Shown: positions 38,437-48,828 of the stretch, one piece after another
Layout: each line of letters begins with the position of its first letter
Position numbering within the stretch: the stretch's first letter is position 1
Source of the DNA: Rostrohypoxylon terebratum
Lineage: Eukaryota > Ascomycota > Sordariomycetes > Xylariales > Hypoxylaceae
Assembly: GCA_022497145.1 (NCBI GenBank)
Contig: MU385955.1
Location: 1-64,000, forward strand
Reading direction: 5' to 3'
DNA: 64,000 bases
The notes under the pieces: model-generated
What the model was told of the DNA's origin: nothing
Databases searched by the model: none
What the model saw: only the letters and a program-made list of their open reading frames with translations
Program-made: the position numbers and the translations under genes

Positions 38437-39459
38437 TTACAGAGTCACAACTAGCTTAGCAGCCGAAACGCCCTTCTTCACAAGATCGACAGCCTCCTGG
38501 ATCTTCTCAACACCCTTGCCGACAATGATAGGCTCGGGGGCGGGGACGTAGGTGCCGGCAGCAAGAGCCGCGGGTAGGAAGTCGTTGTAGATAGCCTTTC
38601 CGACGAAATTGTCCTTCAGGGTGGTGCCGAAAATGGAGTACATCTGGACGCCCTCTGGGGGTTCGGGCCAGCCTCGCTTGGTAGAGGCAACACCCTTAAC
38701 ACCCTCGGACTTAGCTAGAACCTGCTGGAGGATGCCCTGGGGAGCACCGCCAATGCAGTCGAGAGCACCAGCGCTGGTCTTGCCCTTCATGGCGTTGATG
38801 AGGTCGTCCTGGACAGTGGGGCTCGCGTAGTCGAACACCTGGCTGGCACCGAGCTTCTTAACGTACTCGAAGTTCTTAGGGGAGGCAGTGGTAATGACTT
38901 CGTAGCCAGAGTTCTTGGCAAGTTGGATGGCGTTGCTTCCAACAGCGGAGGCACCACCCCAGACGATGACGGTCTTGCCATTTGGCTTCTGTGCGGGAAC
39001 AGTGGGGAGCTGAAGCTTGAGGTGGGTTTCCTGGTAGAGAGCGCAGCAGGCAGTGGACATAGCTAGGGGAAGAACAGCAGCCTTCTCAAAGGCAATCTGG
39101 TCGGGAAGAAGAGTAGCCATGTTGGTCTGCACGATAGTGTACTCTTGGAAAGCATTGTCCTGGTCACGCTTGGTGGCCATGCCAACGGCGTGGCCGACAA
39201 CGCGGTCGCCAACCTTGAAAGAGGTGACACCGGGACCAACAGCAGCGACTACACCGGCAACATCCTGACCAAGCATAGTAGGGTAGTTCAATGGCCACCA
39301 GCCAGCAGCCTGAAGAGAGGCATCGACAGGGTTGATAGCGACGGCATGGTTCTTGACGAGGATCTCGTTAGCCTCAGGAGTCCAGACGGGAGCGGGCTCA
39401 ACAACGAAGGGGTGGCTCTTGGCCGCTTTAATCCAGGCAGCGTTGTTAGTAGCCGACAT
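38437..39459 (-). CDS. MDR-family zinc-type alcohol dehydrogenase/enoyl reductase, ToxD-like
   Basis: NAD(P)H-dependent medium-chain oxidoreductase of 340 residues from the ATG at 39459 (MSATNNAAWIKAAK). The GroES-like N-terminal half contains VKNHAVAINPVDASLQ and MLGQDVAGVVAAVG. The Rossmann motif VIVWGGASAVGSNAIQLAK is near residue 170. The catalytic zinc ligands of classical alcohol dehydrogenases are not evident, as in ToxD and trans-acting enoyl reductases. The frame is open upstream with ATGs at 39660 and 39675; using the latter adds 72 residues that are Arg-rich and contain no Asp or Glu, a mitochondrial-presequence composition. I chose 39459 because the conserved family core begins there. 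It could reduce a pathway aldehyde or alkene; no direct evidence. Confidence 0.87.
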   Translation of the reverse strand: MSATNNAAWIKAAKSHPFVVEPAPVWTPEANEILVKNHAVAINPVDASLQAAGWWPLNYPTMLGQDVAGVVAAVGPGVTSFKVGDRVVGHAVGMATKRDQDNAFQEYTIVQTNMATLLPDQIAFEKAAVLPLAMSTACCALYQETHLKLQLPTVPAQKPNGKTVIVWGGASAVGSNAIQLAKNSGYEVITTASPKNFEYVKKLGASQVFDYASPTVQDDLINAMKGKTSAGALDCIGGAPQGILQQVLAKSEGVKGVASTKRGWPEPPEGVQMYSIFGTTLKDNFVGKAIYNDFLPAALAAGTYVPAPEPIIVGKGVEKIQEAVDLVKKGVSAAKLVVTL

Positions 39460-41455
39460 TTTGATTTTGGTTTGTGTGAAGTTCCTAAGTTGTTGTCGTG
39501 CGATGTTGTTGGAAGGGCGCAAGGAATATGTATTAAGATGGTTGGTGTTGTTGTGGTTGGTGGTTGTGATGAGTGAAGATGCTGAGAGAATTCTTGGATT
39601 GAAATGGCGGCTGACGCCAAGTCTTAAGAATGTTTGCGAGAGCTGCCCGCTCGGAGACATGATACTGAAAGACATAGGTGATGTCACTTGTCGTTTTTCT
39701 TTCTGTTTGTCACTTTTGCAGTGATTTGGGTTACCTAGCTCGCTCTCTTGTGATAATAGATGAATTACTGTCTGAAACGTATGTACGAGATTGCTGCAGT
39801 CGGAAGAACGAAGGCACACGAATGGGGATTCATAGATGCAATCTATACGAATACCTCCGCCGCCGAGATGAATCCACGCACATCACGCATAAGCGCGGCA
39901 GCGATATTAAGCCGATACTTACAATTTGTCAAATTCCTTACGGCTCGTAGTTAGAGGTCGGAGTACACTCGCATCAAGGCTGTGTGCCTGCCTTGTCCTC
40001 CTACGCTACAACCGTATGAAATTAGGAAAGCGAAAGTTCTTCAGTCAGGCTGAAGGATCACAAAGACCAAAGATTGACAGGACGAAAACGGGACCTGTCG
40101 AATGAGAATGGCAGTAAGAAGTTGTTGCAATGGAAGATCGAATAGGAAGAGTGGATTAGAAGTGGGTTGGACCATTACCGATTACCGCATGGATTCTCTG
40201 CAGGGACCTTTATGTCCGAGCCGGCGGGGTTAACCGGGATCCTACGTACATAATTCGTTACTTCGGATCTCGGAGATTTGCATATGGCGGGAAAACGTTG
40301 AGCTTGACTTCTGATTGGTTTGTAGCTGAACTCTGATCATCCAATAAGGTTAGACCCACCCTAGCGGCTGTGTAACTGTCATAGATGTAACCCCGGGATG
40401 CAGATAAGGTTTTGTTTTAAGCCCAAGAACCGCATTCAAGGATCAAGGATCACGGCACTAGAGCTATCCGCATAAGAGCTAGTCGAGGCTAGACCGTTTT
40501 ATGTCACTAGCTACATGAGTACGTACCGGTAGTAGGTATGCACACACAAGATCAAGCCTAAGATGTTAACAGCTGGAGGTCATGGCTGCAGACTAACCAA
40601 TCACCTGTCTCACTGACACTTCTCGATATCCGAGGCACGGCTCGGAGTTTCCAATTCAACTAGCTTCAACAATCTCACTTACCAAGTTTAATCAGAAATA
40701 CTCCCAAAGACAACCAAGACCGATTTTTACAATACGATTGTAAGAAGAGATGACAATTCTCGTCAAGTACACGAGTTAAAAACTGGAAGTCGTTTCAGCT
40801 AGCCTTCCCGTTAAGGGGTGCCCAGCTCTCTTGATCTTGCGTTGCCGTTACCTAGATCGTGGTAGTAGTAGGTAGTAGGGAGTAGGGAGTAGGGAGTAAG
40901 GAAAAAAGACTCGGGAACGCCAACAGAATACCGACAAAAGCATTGCGGTCCGTGGATGGAGGTAGTAGTGATGAAGAGTCCTAAATGTTTGTTACGTCCG
41001 ATTACTTGATAGGTACTAGGCACACACACAACCTTTCCATTTCCAATGATATACTAGTTCCATCGCACATTTACAGACGAGACGCATGAAGATCTCCTCG
41101 ACATAGAATAGACTCATGCATCGAATCTTGTTACTTGATAAGAGTAATAGATGACTTACAACGTTCTACGCATAATCGATATCTTGACACACATGCCAGT
41201 GACCTCCCTAAGGAAGAAAGAGTGAAAATAAGACTGAGTCGAACACCCTCACCCGCTCGGAAATACACCCGAAACTCCGAGGCTGCCCAACACAAGCAAC
41301 CTCCAAAACCTACATAGTTTCTGGGTAGACACACATCTACTTCCCATCTTTTTTTTCCTCCTTGCCTACTTGCCCCTTGTCAACCAATCCACAAGGTAAA
41401 TCCCGACTCCAGCTACCACGTCCGTACCACAAACATCACTATAACGGCCAACGCC
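39460..41455. other. Intergenic between MDR reductase and MFS transporter
   Basis: Divergent promoter region for the flanking genes. It contains an AGTAGGG microsatellite near 40870 and a possible N-terminal extension of the reductase (to 39675). No other gene supported. Confidence 0.45.
40869..40899. repeat. AGTAGGG tandem repeat
   Basis: Three exact AGTAGGG/GAGTAGG units plus degenerate flanking copies (GTAGTAGG, AGTAAGG). Confidence 0.6.
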
Positions 41456-42811
41456 ATGGTCCACACAACGGAGCACCACCAATCGCCCGTGAGCGACTCG
41501 GAGGACGTTACAATTTCCAACAGCAGCTTTGTCGCTACAAGTGAGAAGATTGATGCCGAAAATGCACCTCCCGCAGCGCCGGAGCCTCCCCGAATGGGTC
41601 CACCACCACCACCCAACGGTGGTCTTGTCGCCTGGCTTCACGTGCTAGGCGGCTTCATGTTGTTCTTCAACACCTGGGGTATTCTGAACGCCTTTGGTGT
41701 CTTCCAGACTTACTATGAAGGAGGCGCGATGTTTGAGAAATCATCCTCGGATATCTCGTGGATCGGGTCTATCCAATCTTTCATGGTGCTACTCGGCGGT
41801 GTCTTCGCCGGCCCTATCTACGACAGAGGGTATCTACGACACCTGCTGATTCTTGGAAGTTTTGGTATTGTTTTCGGACACATGATGCTTAGTCTTTGTT
41901 CGCAGTATTGGGAGGTGGTTCTAGCCCAAGGTATCTGCATTGGGTTGGGAGCGGGTATGCTATTCGTGCCTTGCGTCTCCATCATCCCTACCTACTTCAG
42001 CTCCAAGCTTGGTCTCGCCGTTGGTCTAGCGTCATCAGGTTCCTCGGTTGGTGGTATCATTTACCCCATCGTCCTTTACCAGCTATTGGACAAAGTCGGG
42101 TTTGCTTGGTCGGTCCGTATCATGGGTTTCCTAGCCCTGGCGACCCTTCTCATTCCCATCTCGATTATGAGAATGCGATTCAAGGCCCCGAAGCCTAGAT
42201 CCTTGATCGACTGGACCGCATTCCGCGACATCCCTTACATGTTCTTTACGTTGACTACTTTCATCGGATTTATGGGACTGAGCATTCTCATCTTCTACAT
42301 CTCTTACTATCCTCAAGAACAGGGACTTACTGATGAAGCTCTTTCCTTTTATATGGTCCCTATCTTCAACGCTGCATCATGCTTTGGCCGAGTTCTCCCC
42401 AACGCTCTTTCCGACAAGATTGGCCCGTTCAACGTCGTCGCACCATGCTCGCTGATCACTGGCGTTTTGATGCTTTGCTTGATGGCAGCTCACACCCGGG
42501 GCGCGGTGATTGCTATTGCAGTGCTTGTCGGGTTCTTCAGCGGCGTGTTCATTGCCATGCCCCCTGTCTGCTTCTTTCCCCTGACTCAGGATAAGTCCAA
42601 GCTTGGGACTAGAATAGGCATGGGATTTGGTATCATCGCTCTAGGTCTATTGGCCGGCGGCCCAATTGCTGGTGCTATCCTCGGCTCCGCGAAGCCGCTC
42701 GACTGGTACGGCCTGTGGGGATTCGGCGGAGGAATGGCCACACTCTCTGGCTTTCTATACTCAGCATTGAGGGTGTACCGCTCGGGCTTCGCCTTGAACA
42801 TCAAGGCGTGA
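41456..42811 (+). CDS. MFS monocarboxylate-type transporter
   Basis: Intronless gene for 451 residues. A hydrophilic N-terminal tail of about 55 residues rich in Ser and Pro (EPPRMGPPPPPNGG) is followed by about 12 hydrophobic membrane segments. LHVLGGFMLFFNTWGILNAFGVFQTYYE is TM1 with the motif typical of fungal monocarboxylate-permease-like (MCH/MCT) proteins. A basic central loop (MRMRFKAPKPRS) divides the two six-helix halves. Predicted location is the plasma or vacuolar membrane. Members of this family often export or import small acids in metabolite loci; here it lies between the MDR reductase and the dioxygenase. Start ATG sits in CGCCATGG. Confidence 0.92.
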   Translation: MVHTTEHHQSPVSDSEDVTISNSSFVATSEKIDAENAPPAAPEPPRMGPPPPPNGGLVAWLHVLGGFMLFFNTWGILNAFGVFQTYYEGGAMFEKSSSDISWIGSIQSFMVLLGGVFAGPIYDRGYLRHLLILGSFGIVFGHMMLSLCSQYWEVVLAQGICIGLGAGMLFVPCVSIIPTYFSSKLGLAVGLASSGSSVGGIIYPIVLYQLLDKVGFAWSVRIMGFLALATLLIPISIMRMRFKAPKPRSLIDWTAFRDIPYMFFTLTTFIGFMGLSILIFYISYYPQEQGLTDEALSFYMVPIFNAASCFGRVLPNALSDKIGPFNVVAPCSLITGVLMLCLMAAHTRGAVIAIAVLVGFFSGVFIAMPPVCFFPLTQDKSKLGTRIGMGFGIIALGLLAGGPIAGAILGSAKPLDWYGLWGFGGGMATLSGFLYSALRVYRSGFALNIKA

Positions 42812-43581
42812 TTGGATCGTAAGAGCTACATCTCTATCACAAACATTCCGTCACGTTGCATATGTGGGACTCGATGAAGGGTCTCAAGATTGAAGGCAAA
42901 TTGCATAGCACCATTGTATAGAGAGCATAGTTAGCGGGGTATTCTCACGATTGATATATATGGTTGGGCTTTGTGGGATACTAGGAAGAGCGTTGGGGTC
43001 CGAAGCTCCCGTTAAATACGAATGTTTCGGCCGTATGCGACTTGCATATCAGAGGAGCTGATGACAATAACTCTAAGTTGGCAATGATTATGAGGCATAC
43101 TAAAAGGTTTCTTTAGACACTCGTTGCATCATAGTACATTTTACAAGATCCATTAGCCATTTAACTATTATACCCCACGAATGCCAATAATTAACACCAA
43201 TTTCAGTGTCCTGGTAGTGACCTAGGCCTATTATTTGAGCGCCTCAGTGTTGCGATAGTAACGATACTAGGGTCAATGACTCTCCAATTCATAAACCCAT
43301 CAAAAGTCGTAACACCCGACACTATTAATCGATGCAGGACTGCATGGCAAACTTTATATATATGGATAATGGTTTATTTGGGCATGTTATTTAGAATATA
43401 TATAGATAGGTCGCTTTCCGCGCTAACACAAAGCATGTCTCAGGCACCTGTGTAATACATCGTGAGATACTCCCCCTTACTAAAACTGCAGGTCCACCCA
43501 CAGCCATAGAATACCAAACTTAGGTCCAACCAACATGTTGCCTAATCCTGTAGAGAGACAGCTTGACCGCCATGCACTCAA
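42812..43581. other. Intergenic, convergent 3' ends
   Basis: 770 bases between the convergent MFS and YCII genes; A/T-rich, no gene seen. Confidence 0.5.
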
Positions 43582-43911
43582 TTATAGAGGTTTCCTCACA
43601 GCGCACTTAAAGGGGGTAACCGTAACATTCTCGACGTCCCATACCCCGATCTTAGCGTAAATATCGTTCGCAACTATCGCGCGAACATCATCTTCAGTGT
43701 TTGCGCGTACCAGCCAAGCGCTGCCGTTGATGGCTAGGCCTGCGTCGGCTGTCTTGGGGTGCTCTGCCAGGGTTGGCCCCGACATGACGATGGTTCCAGA
43801 CTCAACCAAGCCCTTCAAACCAGCCATATGCGCCTGAAGGTTGCTAACACGGGTCGCAAGGACATCTGGCTTGTCTGGGATTCTAACAAGAAAGTCGTTT
43901 AATTGCGACAT
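43582..43911 (-). CDS. YCII-related domain protein
   Basis: Single-exon 109-residue protein filling one YCII (dimeric alpha-beta barrel) domain: FLVRIPDKPDVLATRV, HMAGLKGLVESGTIVMSGP, DVRAIVANDIYAKIGVWDVENVTVTPF. It has the conserved histidine (residue 28) and the segment usually carrying an acidic residue near GDIY-type positions. YCII proteins include small lyase- or isomerase-like enzymes; the role here is unknown. It is flanked by the MFS transporter and the dioxygenase, so co-regulation is plausible. Confidence 0.88.
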   Translation of the reverse strand: MSQLNDFLVRIPDKPDVLATRVSNLQAHMAGLKGLVESGTIVMSGPTLAEHPKTADAGLAINGSAWLVRANTEDDVRAIVANDIYAKIGVWDVENVTVTPFKCAVRKPL

Positions 43912-45206
43912 GGCGATTAGATATGTATAGTATGGATGAGGTGAGGTAGTGCGAGTTTCAAATAGGTAGGTATGTGAGATGTCTGGTTCCTTAGATGATT
44001 GCGTTGGCTTTGATGTGTGACCAACAACGGAGCTGGCTAACTCGTTGATAGATACCTAGGTAGTGTGCTAGAACTGATTGTACATAGGCAATTTTCAAAA
44101 TTTCGAGATATCATACAGGTAGACGACTGGCTGTACTATATGGTTGGGGCCATGTCCTCTTTTACATAATCTCATCGTCGGTCCTCACGCCAGTGTCTTC
44201 TATGCTTCCTGCGTCTCCAAATATTTTCCCCGTTTCGACCCTCGAAATGGAGAAAATTTAGATCGGGTTACCTTCGAATCACCGATGTGGTGTTCCCCGG
44301 GTGCTCTATCCGGAGGGCTCAGCCACACGACATCATAACTTGATGAAATCTTTTCTCCGCAACCCGAGCTACTGTTCGATTCGGCACGAGGTGATATAGA
44401 TTGATAAGAGCCAGTATAATAATAGTATCATACTGTCCTTAACTCCTTTTTCGCATATAGCTTGCCGTCGCACCACATAGTACGAAGCTTACCTCCCCTC
44501 CTAGCGAACCAATGTTTACCTCGATTCCTACTCCATCGCCACATTCCTACCACCAAGTACTTTCGGTATAGAATGTGCAATCGGATATAAGAGCAATTGA
44601 TTTCGGTATAGTTTAAAAAGCAAGCATTGTGCCGTGTGTTAGTGGTGATTAGATGGTCTCGGCACGGAGTTTCTTTCACTACCAGCTAAGAGAACCAACA
44701 CACAGCAACCCTATTACCTAAGTACTACAATTCCAGTCAGCACGGAGTAACAATTTATCTTTCCTCTGTTAGCTGTAATTGCTGTAGTATTGGGGTACAT
44801 TACAGCAAGCCTCGATGTGATACACTGATGTGATACACACAGGCTCTCAATAAGGAAAGTCGGCTTGGAGTTTCTAGAATATCAGCCAAAGCAGTAAGGC
44901 CATCTGACGAAGCCATTGCTCAAGGCGCAGCTGTTGCTGGAGTTTCTCTTGTAACGTGTCGAACCACTGTGTTGGTATCCGGCATTCCATGATGGAATCC
45001 TTCTCTTGCACCGGGCGACTCCTATGTTAGTCAGCAGATCGTGATTGTAATAAGAACGAGTTGAATTATCTTCATGAGAATTTTTTGTCGCAGTAGACTA
45101 CAGAAATCTCAGCGCAAGAATACGATCCAGCATCATTAATTACGATATTGCGAAACCACGAGTATATTCAGAGAAACACACATTATTAGTCACAATAGGA
45201 AACAAA
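43912..45206. other. Divergent promoter region, YCII gene and dioxygenase
   Basis: 1.3 kb between divergently transcribed genes. An 83-codon minus-strand frame at 44428-44679 shows no domain. No gene supported. Confidence 0.45.
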
Positions 45207-46359
45207 ATGGGCAGCATCGAGAAAATCCCCGAGACGGCACCTGATGCCATCCCGACTGTGGATATCAGTGCATTCACTGACCCGACCGCTTCGGAAGAGG
45301 CTAAACAGGCTGTAGTCGATGCCGTTAGACATGCCTGTACTACCTACGGTTTCTTCTATCTTGCTGGCCACGGTGTGAGCAAGGAGAAGCGAGAGGGGAT
45401 TATGGATTGTGCCAAGAGATTCTTTGACCTCCCTATGGAGGATCGCATGGACGTGTGGATTGGCAAATCTATGGGCAAGTCATTCCGTGGCTACGAACCT
45501 CCTGGAATCCAGACTCACCAGAAGGGTCTTCTCCCCGACATCAAAGAGGTTCGTATACGATTCTTAAAGCCTCAATACCATTTCCCAAAATTATATCGAA
45601 GCAGAATAAACATCTACTAGGCATGCTAATATGATTGTGTCCATCTAGTGCTTCATTATTGGGCACGAAGTCCCTGCCGATGACCCAGAGGCTGGCACAT
45701 TCTCGACTGGTCCTAACCTATGGCCCAAGAACCTCAAAGATGAAGAGTTCCGAACACCCATTATGGAATACCAAGCCACCATGCTCGCGCTCTCCAAGGT
45801 GCTCCTGAAGCTTCTTGCTCGTGGTCTCCCCAAGGCATGGGGTCACTCCCCTGATGTCATGGATGATTTCGCTGTCAACCCATCCATGCCCATGAGACTT
45901 CTCCACTACGCTCCCCAGGAAGTTCTTGACGAGCGACAGTTTGGAGGTAAGTGTCCTCTTTTCAATTTTATCTATACGTGAAACTAATGGAACCTAGTGG
46001 GCGACCACACCGACTTTGGCGGTATTACTATCTTGCTCCAGGAGATGAACACGAAGGGTCTCGAAGTTTGGTATCCTCCTACTGAAACCTGGATCCCCGT
46101 TCCTCCTAAGGAGAACACTTATGTCATCAACATGGGTGACATGATGCAGAAGTGGACTGCAGGTTACTACCGCAGCGCTCGCCATCGGGTCATTACATCG
46201 GGTACCACCCACCGCTACTCCACCCCTTGGTTCTTGAACGGCCAGCTCAAGCTCAAGTGCAAGGCTCTAGATGGCTCCGGTGTTGAGACTATCGTTGGCG
46301 AACATATTCGCCAGCGTCTGATTGCTACCATGCCTGAGGCTGGAAAGGCACTCAGATAA
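45207..46359 (+). CDS. 2-oxoglutarate/Fe(II) dioxygenase, TropC-like
   Basis: Non-heme iron oxygenase of 333 residues from exons 45207-45548, 45649-45946 and 45998-46359 (introns 100 and 51 bases, phases 0 and 1). An isopenicillin-N-synthase-like N-terminal region (IPTVDISAF, TYGFFYLAGHGV) precedes the jelly-roll core. Iron ligands are H217 and D219 (GDHTDFGG) and H276 (SARHRV). R286 in HRYSTPWF is the 2-oxoglutarate anchor. In tropolone biosynthesis TropC hydroxylates the methyl group of the dearomatised dienone and triggers radical ring expansion to stipitaldehyde. Co-location with PKS, flavin monooxygenase and P450 of matching types supports that assignment, although it lies 23 kb beyond the flavin gene. 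Gibberellin- or flavonoid-type oxidases have the same motifs. Confidence 0.9.
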
Positions 46360-48828
46360 ACTCCTAAAGATAAAACTAGTGAGATTTGAGGTGATAGGGG
46401 TCCTACTCTTTTCTCTCGCTTTACGCGCGCAAGCGCCAGTGTGTAACTAGTTGTAGACTGTCAGGAGGATTGCTGTTCCGATTAATAACTCTTCGGGCAA
46501 CACGCTTTCCAAAATTTCCCTTTGTAAAGGTACTTAGGTATATATGTTAAGGTTGGGGAGTTCAATATACTGCATAAAAACTGAACCATTTGACACATTA
46601 TATTGGGGAACAGCATGGATGAATGTCTTCATGGAATAATTGAAACACCTTATCCGTCACTCACATTGGGAGTTGCATATTTAGGTTGGTTCTTATAGGT
46701 AGGGACGTACTAGCATTGAACCTGAAAGGCTGTGATGATAATTACAACCGGTCATAACATAGGTACGGCATGTTACAAGTAACCTTATATATCCTAAACA
46801 CAGCATATTTCATACGTACGAGTGGATTACATCCTTTTCTCCGGTTCACCTAGATCATCGCCGATGAGAATATCGGAAATCCGACCACTAGGTATCTTAC
46901 ATAATGCGAACTAAGGCTTAAGTAGTAGGTGCCTGGGTGCCCATATACTCTTGAATGCGGGAGATACCTACATAGGGAGGTAGGTAGAATAACAAAGTCG
47001 CACGTTGAAAAACATTACTCGTGCCAATATCTGACATTAGTCAACTGTTAGTCAGATGCAATTACCCAGAGATGTGTAAGCGCTTTTCTATTTGTATACT
47101 ATACCTACCTGTCTAGGAACGTACGTTACTACACAAGATCGGATCTGTATGCAGTCAACCTTAAACCTGCAGCGGAAGCGTTGGTTCCATCATCGTCGTA
47201 ACCAGTACCATCCCAGGAACCCGGAACGATGATAGGTAGGTACTCCTGAGTATCTGGCCCCACGATACTACCTGCTTCCTTTATAACTATAACCACACCC
47301 TCCACGTGGCTGCTTTATGTAGATGCCTTGTCGTATCGGGTATGACAAACTACAAGGCACTACCCGTCCCTACCCATCTTCGCATCCATCTTCGTGTAGG
47401 TTAGTACCTACATGCATGGGATTCCCAGGGACAGTCCTTGTTCGTGTACAACACGTGGCATTCCGGATACAGACCCGATAGTTCGTAAACTCTGGTACCT
47501 AGCCTCCTGAACCCAAGAGTGTTAGTTTGATAGTAGCTCTTAACCTGGGGAAGTGGATCCTGGCGATGGAAACCCCCTTCCCCTCTTCTGTTTATATGAT
47601 CTACCTACACAGCCCTGTTCTATCTCCAACATCTAGTGAGTACGCAACATTAGCCATGTTTAAGGAAATAGATGAAATCCGAAGATTGTAGAGGCACGCT
47701 AGGTACCATTCAAGTCTCGAGGCAAAGTACCTCCACAACCTACATTGCTTCCATCCCTTTCGTGAAACCGAGATTTCGGGTACTGTGTGGTACGGAGGCG
47801 TTTATGTGAGATACATGGGCTCTATGTACACATACATGATTTCAACCGGTGTAGAAAAGTCATCTATCGTATCCCTGCTGCTGACACTGAATAACATATC
47901 ACTCGGAACATGCCACGCCTGCAGACCAGAGTCTGGATGACCACGAACAGCAAGTGCACAAGAAAGGCTAGGCATTTTCTAAAACGGTGAATTGAGACAG
48001 AAGGCTCATAGGGTAACTATAGATAAGTCTGGGGTCAAGCTCAGTCTGCCACAAGTATTTGCGTTATTTTCTCTCCTATATCAATGGACTTTGAATACCT
48101 ATCTCCCTGTCTTTCTACCCATTAGCCAAGTCTAAGGTCTGATTTCTAATCAAATACCCGTCAACTTATAAGTAGGTAGGTACCTAATTAATAGATAATC
48201 AATAAGACTCAGTTCTAACCTAAATGCTCAACGCTCTAAGGATGATTTTTCTTCGAGTGGACCACGGTAGATAGGTAATACCCGACGGCGGAGTTAACGG
48301 TTGGTATCACCTCGACATTAGATTCCACTACATTGATAGGTAGGTACAATACAACGTGTCTACGATCGTGTAAAAGGGTGACCCTACACGTCATGATTTA
48401 TGCAGACATTTGAGACCCTTAGCTGCCTGCCTAATAGTATTAGCTTATGATGTCTCTCTGTACTTCAATATTGCGCTTGTATGTACCTACCTACTTACTT
48501 AGATACTTTAGGTAGGTATCGTTAATAAGAGCATTTGGTCTTCTCGAAGGAATAAGTCCCTCTTATTACGCGAAATTTCCTACATAGAATGGGGTATTCT
48601 AGCAATGACAATCCATCTTCCTAATTAAAACGCAATGCTGGGAGTACGACAAGCGTTACAAGTCAGTGCTAGTATGTATTTCGAGATAGAGCAGCAGAGC
48701 CCCTATTCTATGGTCATTGTTGATACGCGATGTTATATATCTACATAACGACCTCAGTCGAATCTTTGTACGGATGCTTTCTTCGCCGACCCATCTACTT
48801 TCAAACCAGATTTACAATCCCCTCGCAT
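46360..48828. other. Intergenic spacer at right edge of biosynthetic region
   Basis: 2.5 kb with many TAGGTA/CTACC motifs (for example 48172-48187 and 48483-48518) and no supported gene. It separates the pathway genes from the housekeeping block, so it is a reasonable right boundary. Confidence 0.45.

Noticed and set aside
26664..48828. Terpene cyclase, hetero-Diels-Alderase or second PKS
   Set aside because: Looked for in all spacers on both strands; no domain-like stretch of adequate length found.
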